Shown piece by piece: positions 33,805 through 44,789 of a DNA stretch of 64,000 nt. Numbering within the stretch: position 1 is the stretch's first letter; each line of letters starts with the position of its first letter. The DNA is from Paramacrobiotus metropolitanus (taxonomy: Eukaryota > Tardigrada > Eutardigrada > Parachela > Macrobiotidae): positions 33,242 through 97,241 of the forward strand of contig NW_026570469.1 of assembly GCF_019649055.1 (NCBI RefSeq), written 5' to 3'. The notes under the pieces were generated by a model. It saw only the letters and a program-made list of their open reading frames with translations. It was not told where the DNA came from and ran no database searches. The translations under genes and the position numbers were made by a program.

Positions 33805-36256
33805 CTATAAATTGTAGATCTTCTGTGAAGCGATTTCGCTTTTCTCACAAAGCAATACAACGGAGCCAGCAAGGTGGACGGCAAAGCGGAATCGCCAAAA
33901 ATTACCGCCACGGCAGTAAAATAAAGCGTTCGCAAAGTGATCACGCACGGACTCGTTGCTGTCCGGCACAAACCCTTTTACTATGATTTTCGAATGAACT
34001 GCATGATCCACGTTATCCAGGCACAGATGACGTTCCGTAGCATAATTTTGCAAAGTCTTCCAAGCTGAATAGCATTCGCTGGCAATGACTTTATGCGACT
34101 TCGCATTTCCGATAAGATAACAGCTACCAGCATTAAAAGCAGTCGCATACAGGTTTGCTGAACTGTTATTTTCTAACACACGCAGCACGCGTGGCGTCAT
34201 TAGGTCGAGTGGCTGCCGCGCCAAATTTTCTGCTAAGCTTTCCGCAATTTTGCATAATCTGATCGAATTAGCGATCTCGCGTGGTACCTGATTGTAACCA
34301 TGAATGTTCCGCTCGATGCATCCGATATTTCCTTCGAAAGGAAACGCGCTGTATCCGGCCGCCGTTCCAAAATCGGGACAAGACTGTCCAAGATGGAGTG
34401 TCAGGTGGACGTTGTAGGGCATGAAGTCTTCCCCGAAAACTTCCTCGGCTTTTTTCCAAAAATCGTTCGCTTCCTTGTCAATACATTCGGTATCTTCATG
34501 CGATATCGCATCTTGAAAGGCTCGCGTAGCCGTACTGCAGTACAGACACCAAACTTCGAACTCTTCCAATGTAAAAACATTGTGGAACAAATAAATGCCG
34601 GTGTACAGTATATCCCTCCATTCGTTTGCATTCAGTTTAGACGCTTCGTTAAACCCTCGAAATTTCCGGGATACAACAGCAGGAAAATCTAGCTCGTTCC
34701 CCCGTTCATTTATTGATGCGATTCCGCTTTTGGTTACATTGCACGCAAAATAGATTTGCGGTGCAACACCTTTGCAGCAATTATGCATGATGTCGACCGG
34801 GAAGGCACGAGCCGGGTCAAAATGGGGAACAACTTCCAATGGCGACTTTCGCAAATTCCTGTGTAAATCTTGTCCTTTTTAGCCTTCTCGCGATGCTCCA
34901 CGGAGTACTGCATAATGTCTTTAGCGAGACTGCGAATTTCCGCATCATTTCGGAGCGGCGCCTGATGCGAAGTCGCATAAATGTAGACCTGGCGGTTTTC
35001 CCTGTGCACAGGAGTTGCTTTGCAGTATGTGCATCCGCCAACGTAGGCATGTATGGATCCAATACCGGCAAGCGGAAGCCGCTCCATAGTGTCTGCCACC
35101 ACAGCTGTCAATATGACGCGGATCCGCTTCTGCTCTCCGATAAATTCACCAACATCCCTTCAGTTGATAACTTAATTAACTGGGATAAAAAAGGACGCAG
35201 GATAACTTTACGATGCGGAAACTTTGTCGCGTTGCCGATATATATACTGTGCAGGATTAAAGAGCGGAATCGCTTTCTTCCAGGAAAATCCGCAAATACA
35301 AACTGCACAACATGTCCTTTTAAATCAGACGAATTTGTCAGCGCAAATCCGTCCATGTGAGCCAATATCGTCACCACGTCATCGTCAAAATTTTTGTCGC
35401 GATAAAATTTACCGTTTGTTAAACTCGGTTGATCCACGAGAAGACTGTGAGCGATATCGCTTCCTTTCTGCCAAAACGGATTTCAGCTCTTGTGCATGGT
35501 CTTCCAAAAATTTGCGAACTTGCTCCTCAAGGTCCATCACGAGAAGGCAATTTTGGTGTAAATCACAGAGTGCAATTTTGTGCGGCCGTCGACCAGTTCG
35601 AGTTATCCCATTGCACACAAAGTCCACGTTGGTTTTCTCGCTCGCCGTCCGAGTTCCGACAATGCAATGGTGCGTAGGGCAAAAATAGTAATACGACACT
35701 TCATGCGAGAACGCTTCCACACTGCGAAATAATTTCTCCAAAAAATACAGATTCGGTGGGAACTGAATGTTTGCATCTCCGGCTAACAGCTCGAACAAGG
35801 AATGCACAACTTCTAGCTCCGCCTCCAGCTGCGTTTTTGTGTTGAAAAATCTTTGCCATTTTCGCATGGTAATTAACAGATAATTCTGCTCTTCCAAGCT
35901 AAGAGGATGCGATTTCGCTTCTGCGGTAACAACAACGTCACTATCCAATTCTTCGTCCACACAGGGAACGACTCTGGTTCTCCGTCACAGCTGCCAATAA
36001 TACGCAATATTTTGATTTTTTTTGGAAGAAACGCCAAGAAACTAACTCCAGCAATCGCTTACCTTGCGACATCGCATTCCAAAATGTCCGTTGGTGGTTC
36101 TTCAAAGTCAGAATCAGCGGCACAGGCTCCGTCGACAACATCCATGTTCTCTTCATTGCCTGAGCGCAATCGCCAGCGATACTTCGTGGTCTTTGGGACG
36201 ATAAAATTTCCGTAATCGCCCAACGGGTAACGGCCATAGCCCCGCCGCTTAGCCAT
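33805..36256 (-). pseudogene. Tnp2-family (CACTA/EnSpm) transposase, three frame breaks
   Basis: Exon 1 is 36256-36063 (MAKRRGYGRYPLGDYG), with a GTAAGC donor. Exon 2 begins near 35973 and runs to a stop at 33805. Tnp2 landmarks appear in order: YYYFCPTHHCIVG; GKFYRD; ILAHMDGFALTNSSDLKGHV; VILTAVVADTMERLPLAGIG; HAYVGGCTYCKA; KSPLEVVPHFDPARAFPVDI followed by MHN; MPYNVHLTLHLGQSCPDFGT; and SAFPFEGNIGCIERNIHGYN. D in HMDGF and D in VVADTM are candidate catalytic residues. The reading frame changes near 35,450, within the GGG near 35,155, and near 34,845, each by a single base. The gene is therefore a pseudogene, needs recoding, or carries assembly errors. It sits between two unbroken accessory genes. 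Confidence 0.85.
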
Positions 36257-36721
36257 TTACTGCCAAGTAACGCGAACTCGCGCAAGCATATGACAACTAA
36301 CTGTTAAACTATGCGCTTTCGCAAAATCTGTAAAAAGAAAATTTTAAAAAAAACAGTTACTTTAAATAAATACTTCAAACTGAAAACGAATAAAAGTTTG
36401 ATGCGAAGATCGCCTGGAAGATTTTTGCGAGTGACCAGTTCAACATGATTACTGTATTATGCTATTTGCTATTGGTTACGTGTCAAGAAAACAAATTTGA
36501 TTGGATTGAAGGTGGGCCACACTCAGTTCGATTCAGAAATGAGCTCGCAGCTTCATTTCCTGGTTGCGATACCAACACGCAGAACAGTTTCAGTTTGAAC
36601 AACTGAAGAGTTGTTTTCAAATTTCTGAGCATACGTTTTCTGACTTTATCTGAAATTCTTACGGCTAAGTACGACTAAAACAAACATTAAAATAGTAACT
36701 TTTAACTTTATTCTACAGAAA

Positions 36722-39009
36722 ATGTCTGACCGCGGGGCTAGAGGCGGCCGCAAAACTCGAGGAACACGGGGAACACGAGGAACACGCGGAGGTCGCGGCC
36801 GTGGTCGTGGTGCTGCTTCTCAGCCACAAGCGGAATCGCCTCTTAGTACCACCACTGCGATCTCTCCGATCCAGTCGTTCAAAAGCGCTCTTGGATCGCA
36901 CGAACAAAATCAAGGTACACATTTTTTTTAGTACGACATTAAGTTGTGCGCGAACGCATTTTTGCAGATATTATCGTCGTGCGATTCGCAGTGGACGATC
37001 TTGTCCTCTTCTGGCCAGCAAGCGATGAACGCTTTAAAGCCACTCCGGGCAACATGTATAAGTTCCCGTTTCGCCCCGGAACTCATCTGCAGGCTGAACA
37101 TACGTCAGTTTTTTACGATGCCAGCGTCCTGTACATCACAAACAACCAAGAAGACGCAGACGAGCAAGTTCAGTTTATTCAGCAACAGGATCAGGTACAA
37201 AACAGGGTTTTGAGTAGCGAAAATCTGTATGGCATTCGCATCGATGAGTTGGTGTACTGAGTTTTAAGCGATATCGCCTTAATTAGACTACTGTTGGAGA
37301 GTGAGCGAACATTAGCGAACTGCGCGTCTTGCTCTTAGTCTTACTTCAGGGATTTTTCAGCTTCAGAAAAAAGGTTCAGCAGTAGAAAATGCGAACTCGC
37401 AAAAGAAGGCCCAGAAGCTATTGTCAGCGGATCTTCAGAATGTGTCAAACGTTATCGTTCTTGACGGTAAATTTTGGATTTCTTTCACAGTTCATTTTAT
37501 TAATTTTTAATTTTAAAGATGATATTGCCGATCCTTCTGCTGATTACGATCCAGGTATTTTTATGCAACATTTTAAATTTGTGTTTATCTGTTTTATGAT
37601 AAAATCTTTGCGGTTTAACTTTAGAAACCGCGGACACTCACTCGGTTGAAGCTGCTGAGGAGATTGAGGAGACGGACAATGTCGATCATGCTGATAAGGA
37701 TATGGCACCTGCGGCGCCCCAAGCGACTTCGCTCATGGGTACTGTTTTAAAACTCTCGGTAAAGTTTAACACTTGAGTTTTAATCATTTCAGCAAATGCA
37801 CTCGTTCCATCGGCGTCCCATGCAGGTGCGGAAAAGAAACCAAGTAAGTAATCATTTGTAAGCGGATCGCTTTTATTCAAAAACCTATTAAACTATTCTT
37901 CTTTAGCCAATGCGCCGAGAGTGTATCCACCCTCAAAAAGTGCATTTAGTGGCAACAATTTAACTCCAATGAGTAAGCCGAAATTTGCGGTATCGCTTGT
38001 GTGCAAAGTGTGTCATTTTAGATATGATTTCTTAGGTTTACTGAAGGAAAAAGCGATGACGCGTCCGCTCTCTTCGTCCAATCAGCTTAGCGGTGGACGC
38101 GTTTTCGCCTCCGGTGTCGCGGTCCCTCCGCCTTCACCATCTAAGCGCGCTGCTGGTACATAAGTATTGCTTGCATACCCAATAATTCGTTACTGAATTA
38201 TTCCGGTTTTCAGGACAAAGCGACACTGCAGATTCCGATGACAGTCGACAAACCAACAGTGGCCAACCTGTAAACGCGAAATCGCAACGAGGTATTTATT
38301 TTCAGTATTTATTATTGTGGCTTGAAGGTTTTTCTAAGTTGAGATGTTTTCCAGCTACCAAAAGCCGCAAAAGCGACACCATCGCTGAGGCAGGACTCGA
38401 AGGTAGATTTCTAAAGCGACTCGCTTAAACTCCGCCTACGATAATAACGTATGCTAAACAGCACGGCCTTTGTAACTTTTTCTAGATCACCTCATGAAGT
38501 TTCCATTCAAAATTAAAGGGCCGAAAAAGATAGAGCTTGTTTCAAAAATGCCTGGTGATCCAATTTGGATCGAAGAAGTGATGCATGCCCGACTGGTTGT
38601 CGCCGGCAAATTAGAAACTCCCTCGAAATGGCTAAAGATGCTAATGGGATACCTGATCCAGGGGACGGCCGACTACAAAGGCGATGGGATTCGGCTGCTG
38701 TATGAGAAGCGGATGCAGTTCATCGCCGACAACGCGCATAATCCCAACAGCCAGCCGGGGATTAAGGCACTTCTCGGGGAATCATTCATCGTCGCGGTTG
38801 AGGGTAAATTTTGTTTGCAAAAACAATAAACGATATTGTTTACGAAATTTCTGGCGACATTTGAATTTTGTGTTACAGCGTATTTTTCGGCTGTACACAT
38901 GACAGCCCGAGGGAAAGGACTGCAGCCAGGCATGGTGACGGCGGCTTTCAATGCCTGGAAGGACTATCACGTCAGAACGTATGCTAAAAAGCACGGCCTT
39001 CCTTGGTGA
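36722..39009 (+). CDS. accessory gene 3 of the CACTA-like element, RG-rich N-terminus
   Basis: Twelve exons join in phase to 495 residues: 36722-36914, 36968-37194, 37361-37466, 37519-37554, 37625-37738, 37793-37843, 37907-37972, 38036-38155, 38214-38291, 38355-38402, 38486-38803 and 38879-39009. Ten of eleven introns are phase 1. The N-terminus is arginine/glycine-rich (RGTRGGRGRGRGAA), an RGG-type nucleic-acid-binding tail. Exons 2-3 give a globular part followed by a coiled-coil-like stretch (FIQQQDQLQKKG). Exons 4-10 form a disordered acidic/serine linker. The last two exons form a folded domain (EEVMHARLVVAGKLETPSKW ... GLQPGMVTAAFNAWKDYHVR). The length and tryptophans recall BEN-type domains only loosely. 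Function is unknown; a transposition co-factor is my inference. Confidence 0.7.
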
Positions 39010-40155
39010 TTTCCGTATTAAACGCGACTTCGTTTCCTCCGTCGACTACGGTGTTTCTCAGAAACTGGTAATTTCTTTTGTTTTATTGAATATTCATTGT
39101 TGGTTGTTGCGCGCGCTATCGCTTGACAAAGGGCAATGCGATTCCGCTTTTGGTATTATAGTGGTGGCTATCGAATTGACTTTGTGGAGTATATATATAG
39201 TTCGAATTCTAATATAAAGTTTTTCTCTCAGTGTTGTGATGTTACAGTTGTGTTTTCTTTTTTGTGACAGTATAAGCCAATAACTGCTGTTATTGCGAGC
39301 AGTCTTGAACTGGTGTTACTGATTTTGGATTTTTCTTGATTAAAATCATAGCAGATTATTATATTTGCAGTGCTGTCAGTAATAAACAGCAGTACAAGAA
39401 GCGCGACAGTGCACGTTTTTCACATGCGGCTTTCATTGGTTTTCGTGCCAATTAATAGCAAGATTGCATTTATTTTGTCTCTGCGTAGTACTCAGACAAC
39501 GCTTCCCTAACATCTCGACCGCGCTCCCACATAACATGCGCAGTACTCACGTCGTATGGTGTTCGTAAAAAAATAGGGTTCCAATTTTAGCACTGATTCG
39601 TACGAAAATCTAAATCAATTAATGGCAGCCTATGGGATCTGCATAGGCAATGTGCACGGATTAAGTAAGAAGGAAGCAGGCCTTATTTAGCAAAGAATCC
39701 ATTCTTAAAAATGAGGCTTTTCGGAACCGGGTCGGCAGTATGGAGCCCGCTTGGTTGATTACAATAAATCAAAGAATTTTTTTATTTGCTCTACATGTTG
39801 CTTCATTTTGTAAAATAATATTATGTTAAAATAGGTAAATAGGAGGTTGATTGTGTTAGTCATTATATTCACGTAATTACTTACAATACGTGCTAATTAG
39901 AACATCGGAGACTGCGATACATAAAGGTTTTTTATGTCATCACTAATAAAAATTAATAGGCTGTTAAAGATCTTTACGGTTATGTATACTTATATGTATT
40001 ATGTTATTGATAAAAATCGCAGTGCTGTATATGCACCTTTTGTCCTTATCGGTGTATCTGTCTACCGGAGAAACAAATTTGTATGCAGACAGTATTGATG
40101 CATGGCGCCATGGCAACACAGTCATAAAATCCTGAAAGACAACTCCGCGCAATGC

Positions 40156-40407
40156 CTAATGCTTAAGTACTTTCTGATGCGGGCGCAACAAGAAATTTGC
40201 AAGCAAAGTGTAAAACATATTAATGCGGTATCTATGGGAGATGTTCCTAAGTTTAATCGAAAATTTTAATTGCTTTTTAATCCAGAATTCTATCTCCAAC
40301 ATGGGATGGATATTGGACTTTTGTCCTGCGGAAGGGAGTGTGGAGTTTCGTATCTTTTTCTGAACATTGACGTCGTGTAACCCGTCCGTGTTAGGCAAGT
40401 AAGTCAA
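40156..40407 (-). pseudogene. possible pogo/Tigger-type DNA-binding fragment
   Basis: The minus frame KKIRNSTLPSAGQKSNIHPM followed by LEIEFWIKKQLKFSIKLRNI resembles the inter-domain and second HTH region of CENP-B/pogo/Tigger transposases, where LxGAGxKxxxPELExELxxWIxxxR is typical. The IxxxA continuation is only roughly kept. No DDE part is adjacent. Confidence 0.35.
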
Positions 40408-40509
40408 CTTTGCATTAACAGCCAGTTAAAGTAAAATCATTATTTGGAAAGAAAATCCATTTTATCTAGTAATACAAACATTACTGGACGCGATGACACC
40501 TTGCGAGTT

Positions 40510-40670
40510 GCAACTAACCAATAACCTTTCAGCAAGCAATAACCTTTAACTTTCAGTAAGCTTTCAGCTTTTAACCTTCAGCAACCTTTCAACAAGCAAT
40601 AACCTTCAGCAAGCAATTTAACCAATAACCTTTAGCACAACTAACCAAAAAACTTTCAGCAAGTTAACAG
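40510..40670. repeat. low-complexity AATAACCTTTCAGCAAGC tract
   Basis: Irregular tandem copies of AATAACC, TTTCAGCAAGC and CTTTAACTTTCAG words spread over about 160 bases. Confidence 0.7.
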
Positions 40671-41331
40671 CTAATGCAGATGCAACTACGTACTTAATTT
40701 AATAACTGCTGTGCTTTAACTTATCGAAACGTTTTACAGTTTAATGTTTGAAGTACAAGCGGCAGCTGACCAGGGAGACGGTCGTAAAGCAAAAAATTAC
40801 AACTTCCTGTCTGGGCAGTGCGAGTTTAGCTTTGTCACAAATACAATGTAATTGCCCGTTTAGAGTACAAGCAACAAATATTAACTGGTCAGAAAAGGCA
40901 ACCCGGACGCGTTTTCTTCCAGTTCTCTTAGATGGGACACTTAAGAGTCACCCGAAGCTGGATTGCTTCCTGTAGCGTCTTCTGCGAGAGCGATGCTGAT
41001 TCGTGGTTCAACGCTTCTCGTATTTGTTACCTTTTCGTTATCGATTATATGCGGCAGTCAGGGTTTTCGTCGGAACTCCTCTTTCTTTTGTTTCGAGTTA
41101 GCTTAGAATTATTCACTCATATCGCTGAGCGTTGTCAGCGGCCGAGCTGTCATTCGTTCTGCTTCTGCTCATGGGCGTTTACTTCCGTGGGTTTAACTAC
41201 CGGCGCATGTACTTAGGGTGGCAATAATTTGAAGTGTATACAGCTTGTAACTATTAAGAAAACGAAAACCATATTGTGGGGACAAAGCCGAATCCTTTGC
41301 GCCCGAAAATTTGGGGCTCGAAGCCAACTCC

Positions 41332-41358
41332 TATGCGCCCCGTAAGTCGGGGCGCATA
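41332..41358. other. perfect 10-bp stem hairpin TATGCGCCCC
   Basis: TATGCGCCCC and GGGGCGCATA flank a 7-base loop (GTAAGTC). It is strongly GC-rich in an AT-rich setting. No T-run follows. It could be an RNA hairpin or a small element remnant. Confidence 0.7.
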
Positions 41359-43390
41359 CCAGTTACCTTAATTTATCTATGCATTGAGCATAACCAATTA
41401 TCTACGAGGTTCTAAGAATTTTGAAAATTCTCAGCCGCGCTACAGCATGTATCTGCAAGTGTAATTAACACGAAAGATGCAAAGGCATCAGTAAAAGTAA
41501 GACACAACAGTCTTATACATTTAACGGTTCCCTGACACTTCGGCGGTTCGTCCGCCTGACTACTTGGCTACCGCATGTACTGTAGCGATAATTACTTGGT
41601 TATTGCACTCAGTTACTTCAACCAGATTTTACAACAAAATTTCCGAACTAATTGCAAAATTAGAGTAATTGACTGCATCCATCTGCCCATAGCTAGATGC
41701 AAGTTTTTTGTGCCGTTTGGTGACCTCCAAGAACTTTCTTTTATGCTTCGGCTCGGCACCAGCCATGCGTGCAACGACTTCCGTTTTTTGATGAACAATT
41801 TTCCCGGCACAGCAGGTTAAAGAGCTGATATATACCGGGGTGGTCCTCATTAACAGCATAGCGAAAGTGCGATGCCATGTTTCCAGCCAATTAGTTGTAC
41901 GGTGAATATTGTTGTTTGTCCAAGTAAATTCAAAATTCGACCGGATACAGCGGCTGCCTCACAATGCAATACATTTCGGCCAGTATACTAACGTTCATAA
42001 GTATTCAAACTAGGATTCACAAAAAAAATCGAAGGTTTCCTGTACAGTTTTCAACTGCCGTAGTTTCGAAAAACCTTTCAGCCATTCTGCATTTTGTGCA
42101 ACTGGAACTAGAATGTTCGGATTCTGATTGTGTCCGGAAACTGCGATTCCGACAAAGTCGCCTTTCTTCTTAAGTTCTTCCCAGGTGCTTATATGAGTAG
42201 ATATTTCGTTAACTAACTTATGAAATTTTGTTACTTATCAGGAAAAATGTCAATCACTGTAAGCCTATGACAATACCTTACTTTTGTGACTATTTTGTCG
42301 CCTAGAACTCAAAAGTCAAAGTCAAGACAATTTCCTTGATCGCCCGAGCGGCCGAATTTCGATCAGCCAGGCGTATACCTCTTCGGATTTTAGTCATGTA
42401 GAACTAATAGTACGGTGTTTGAGTGCAGAACACTGCGGTTCTGAATTCTGCAAACGAAGCCGAGGAGGTCTCCTGAACATAATACTAATTATTACAACTT
42501 GGAATTTATCGTGCCACAACAAATTTTGTCCGTAGGACATAAAACTAACTTGGTGCTGGCAAGCTCGTCGGAAATCGAGATTACAAAATGCAGAGAATAC
42601 AATATTAAGTACAGTATTTTATCGTAATTTCTTGTGCATATTATGCGTAATTTTGTATGCTTTTGCATAGTTCTTCTTAAAAAGCGTGTGCTTGCACATT
42701 TACTTATAGAATGTGGCGAATTAAAATTTGGCCACGGGCGTACGTATAAAGGCACTGCCGTAAGTTAGAACTATTCAATTCAACTGGTGTTACCAACCGG
42801 CGACGGTTGTTGTGTGAGTGGACCAACAGATAAACGAATGTATCAAAATAATGAAAACTGCTGTGATCCACTCATCCGAAACATGTTCTTAAATCTACGA
42901 TTTCATACAGATGCGGTTAATAAGAATTTGCGATAAATTTGCTCGCCACACTTTTGGCATTCACTGATTGTACACGATGTACTTAGTTTTCTACCGGCGC
43001 ATGCCCATCGGCGGTTCAGCTCGTTGTGGACCGCGAACGCTTAAAATGGCAGCCGAGACAGAAGCAGGCGATTTGTGAAGCAGCTAAGTAGTTTGAGTCA
43101 AGTTCTGACCAGTCGACCACCTACAACGCATAGAAATGACTTCTATTTTGAGCCTAATCGGTTGTACTGCGTACCGTACGTACGTACTTGGAATGTTTGT
43201 ATAATTTTACAGTAATAAGTACCATCGTTACTAAGTCTCTATAGTTAGTAAATTCAGTAATAAGTAATTCCTGTTTCCGCCACGGTATATGTCGATACAC
43301 GTACTAGCAGGTACAAGTACCTATAAGAAATAAACTAGCACTACGACGTCTACGAGTAGTAGTACTGAAAGAACTGCTGCACTAAAACTT

Positions 43391-43428
43391 CATGCGATGT
43401 TATGTAGTAGAACTGCATAACATCGCAT
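43391..43428. other. hairpin with 13-bp perfect stem
   Basis: ATGCGATGTTATG and CATAACATCGCAT are separated by about 12 bases. There is no flanking gene model. Confidence 0.7.
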
Positions 43429-44093
43429 ATTCTCTCGGCAACATACAGTACGTTAATGAACGTTTTTGGCCCGAAGGAAAGTGCAACGCATAAATTAATT
43501 AATTACTATTATTATGAGCAGTTCATAATAACTGATAATTATATTAATTTGAAACAACAGATCCAGCACATAGACTCAGGCGTACTTGGTATTTCTGCAG
43601 AAATTCAGAAATGTCAAGATATCGTAAAAGAATTCTCAGCCCAGCTACTTATCTGCCAGTCGTGTTCCCAAATTCGTATACATTAGATAAAAGCTTTTCG
43701 GTAGTGTGTGCCACCTTTACTTTCCTGAAAAACCCTGGCTACAAGCAGTAAAGACATGCCGAGCACTTGTTGGTGCAAAAAAACGTGATCGCAGTGTGTG
43801 AGAGGATTGTTGATCATCTTTCCCTGGCGCTCAGTTCTGCGTAAATCGAAGCTATACAGTAGTTGCTCACCTTTGAATTTTAGGACAGAAGGCGCTCTTG
43901 ATGTTCGCCAGATTTCCGAAAAATTCGGTCATGTCTGTCGCAACGTGATTCGCTGTAATACAAATCTTTTCGATCCATTAAGAATTTGCAGTTTCGAACA
44001 ACCAACTAAGGTAATACGGTGGTTAATGAATTCTTTCCTTGTAGTATTCCGTAATACTCGCATGTGCCTAACTACGAAATGAACGAGCGCTAC

Positions 44094-44339
44094 TCACATT
44101 GGGGTCAGCCAGGAAAACCGGCGTGTGCGATACTGCCAGAAAGTATCGACGAAGCCATCACGGTCTTTCCTTGGCTGTTCGTGTATTATAAAGCCAACGG
44201 TATGCATCAGTTCGTGCTGGATCGTACCATGCCCCACGCCACCGTCTTGCGGTAAAACATGTAGCGCCACGACAGTCCAGTACATGCATCGCGTGCCCGC
44301 TGAAAAGTTCCTTTGTATCACTGTAACCAACCGATACAA
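44094..44339 (-). pseudogene. astacin-type zinc metallopeptidase exon
   Basis: The minus frame reads GGVGHGTIQHELMHTVGF, then HEQPRKDRDGFV: the astacin (M12A) zinc motif HExxHxxGxxHE and the following RxDRDxFV region that leads to the Met-turn. Between GF and HE there are two isoleucines instead of one residue, so the spacing is HExxHxxGxxxH; this extra codon would displace the third zinc histidine. Other astacin exons are not evident, and the overlapping frame on the same strand is also open. It is an isolated, probably inactive exon. Confidence 0.65.
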
Positions 44340-44789
44340 GCGTTTTCTTTTTTTTGACGGGTGGGCGAGAGTTTTCGCAATCTGTTGTTGTGTCGTTAAT
44401 ATGTATCAAGATGATAGCGTACGTACTACGGCAATTTTGATTAATGAATCCATGCTATCGTTTTCGAACCAAACAATTTTTTGCTCCATTTTTATTGCGT
44501 TCTACATTTGCATCTTCAGTTGTAAGCAATTATCAGATGAACAGTTTGTCATAGAATTTAACGCTCAGTCATATCTTCCTAAACTTAAATATTTTTGAAG
44601 AAGAGTGTCCGGTTTCTTAGTCAGGTCATTTCTAGGCTGAAGGCTGAGTGTCAGTAAAGCATTATTCCGGTGTTGGTCTCCTTGGTGATTTGAATAAGGC
44701 CTGTAAGGGTGCCATAATTATGTTTCTGTTGCTTTCGACGTTTATTTAGCGGTGCTGCGAGCACCCTTTCCAACTGCTATGTTGGTCGC

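Larger units (their letters stand above)
31295..39147. repeat. dispersed interrupted palindrome GCGA-N2-TCGC (21 exact copies)
   Basis: Exact copies start at 31295, 31535, 31764, 31881, 32145, 32720, 33169, 33243, 33830, 34095, 34271, 34500, 34967, 35451, 35909, 36066, 36272, 37268, 37391, 37723 and 38276. About ten near matches (one change or altered spacing) include 32766, 34717, 35265, 37985, 39110 and 39138. The base pair outside the arms is usually also symmetric (A..T or T..A). Copies lie in exons, introns and spacers of all three genes. I saw no exact copy elsewhere in the window. Confidence 0.9.
31068..39731. mobile_element. CACTA/EnSpm-like transposon, 8.66 kb, three genes
   Basis: The left end CCCGGTTCCGAAAGCC (31,068) and the right end GGCTTTTCGGAACCGGG (to 39,731) are inverted repeats of about 17 bases, extended by TTTTT-C/A-AGAAT. 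A 3-bp TCG repeat flanks both ends (31,065-31,067 and 39,732-39,734), as expected for CACTA/EnSpm. The ends do not read CACTA. Inside are accessory gene 1 (+), a Tnp2-type transposase (-, frame-broken) and accessory gene 3 (+). The GCGA-N2-TCGC motif is spread over the whole body. Known plant CACTA elements also carry a second gene and subterminal motif arrays; animal relatives with this gene set are not known to me. Confidence 0.85.
39740..43440. other. mostly non-coding, fragments of old elements
   Basis: Apart from the items listed separately (a Tigger-like fragment, a low-complexity tract and two hairpins) I see no coherent gene. The minus strand at 41.6-42.2 kb has short protein-like pieces (KHKRKFLEVTKRHKKLASSY) without splice support. 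Confidence 0.4.

Noticed and set aside
33805-36256. Short introns as the explanation for the transposase frame changes
   Set aside because: No GT..AG pair removes the breaks without also deleting conserved Tnp2 residues such as HMDGF.
36946-37260. Ending accessory gene 3 at the TGA at 37,260
   Set aside because: A GTACAA donor at 37,195 joins in phase to exon 3, and all later exons continue the frame to 39,009.
31295-39147. GCGA-N2-TCGC as 10-bp insertions that cause frameshifts
   Set aside because: At least four copies lie inside the 33,805-34,854 frame without disturbing it, and the residues around them fit the protein.
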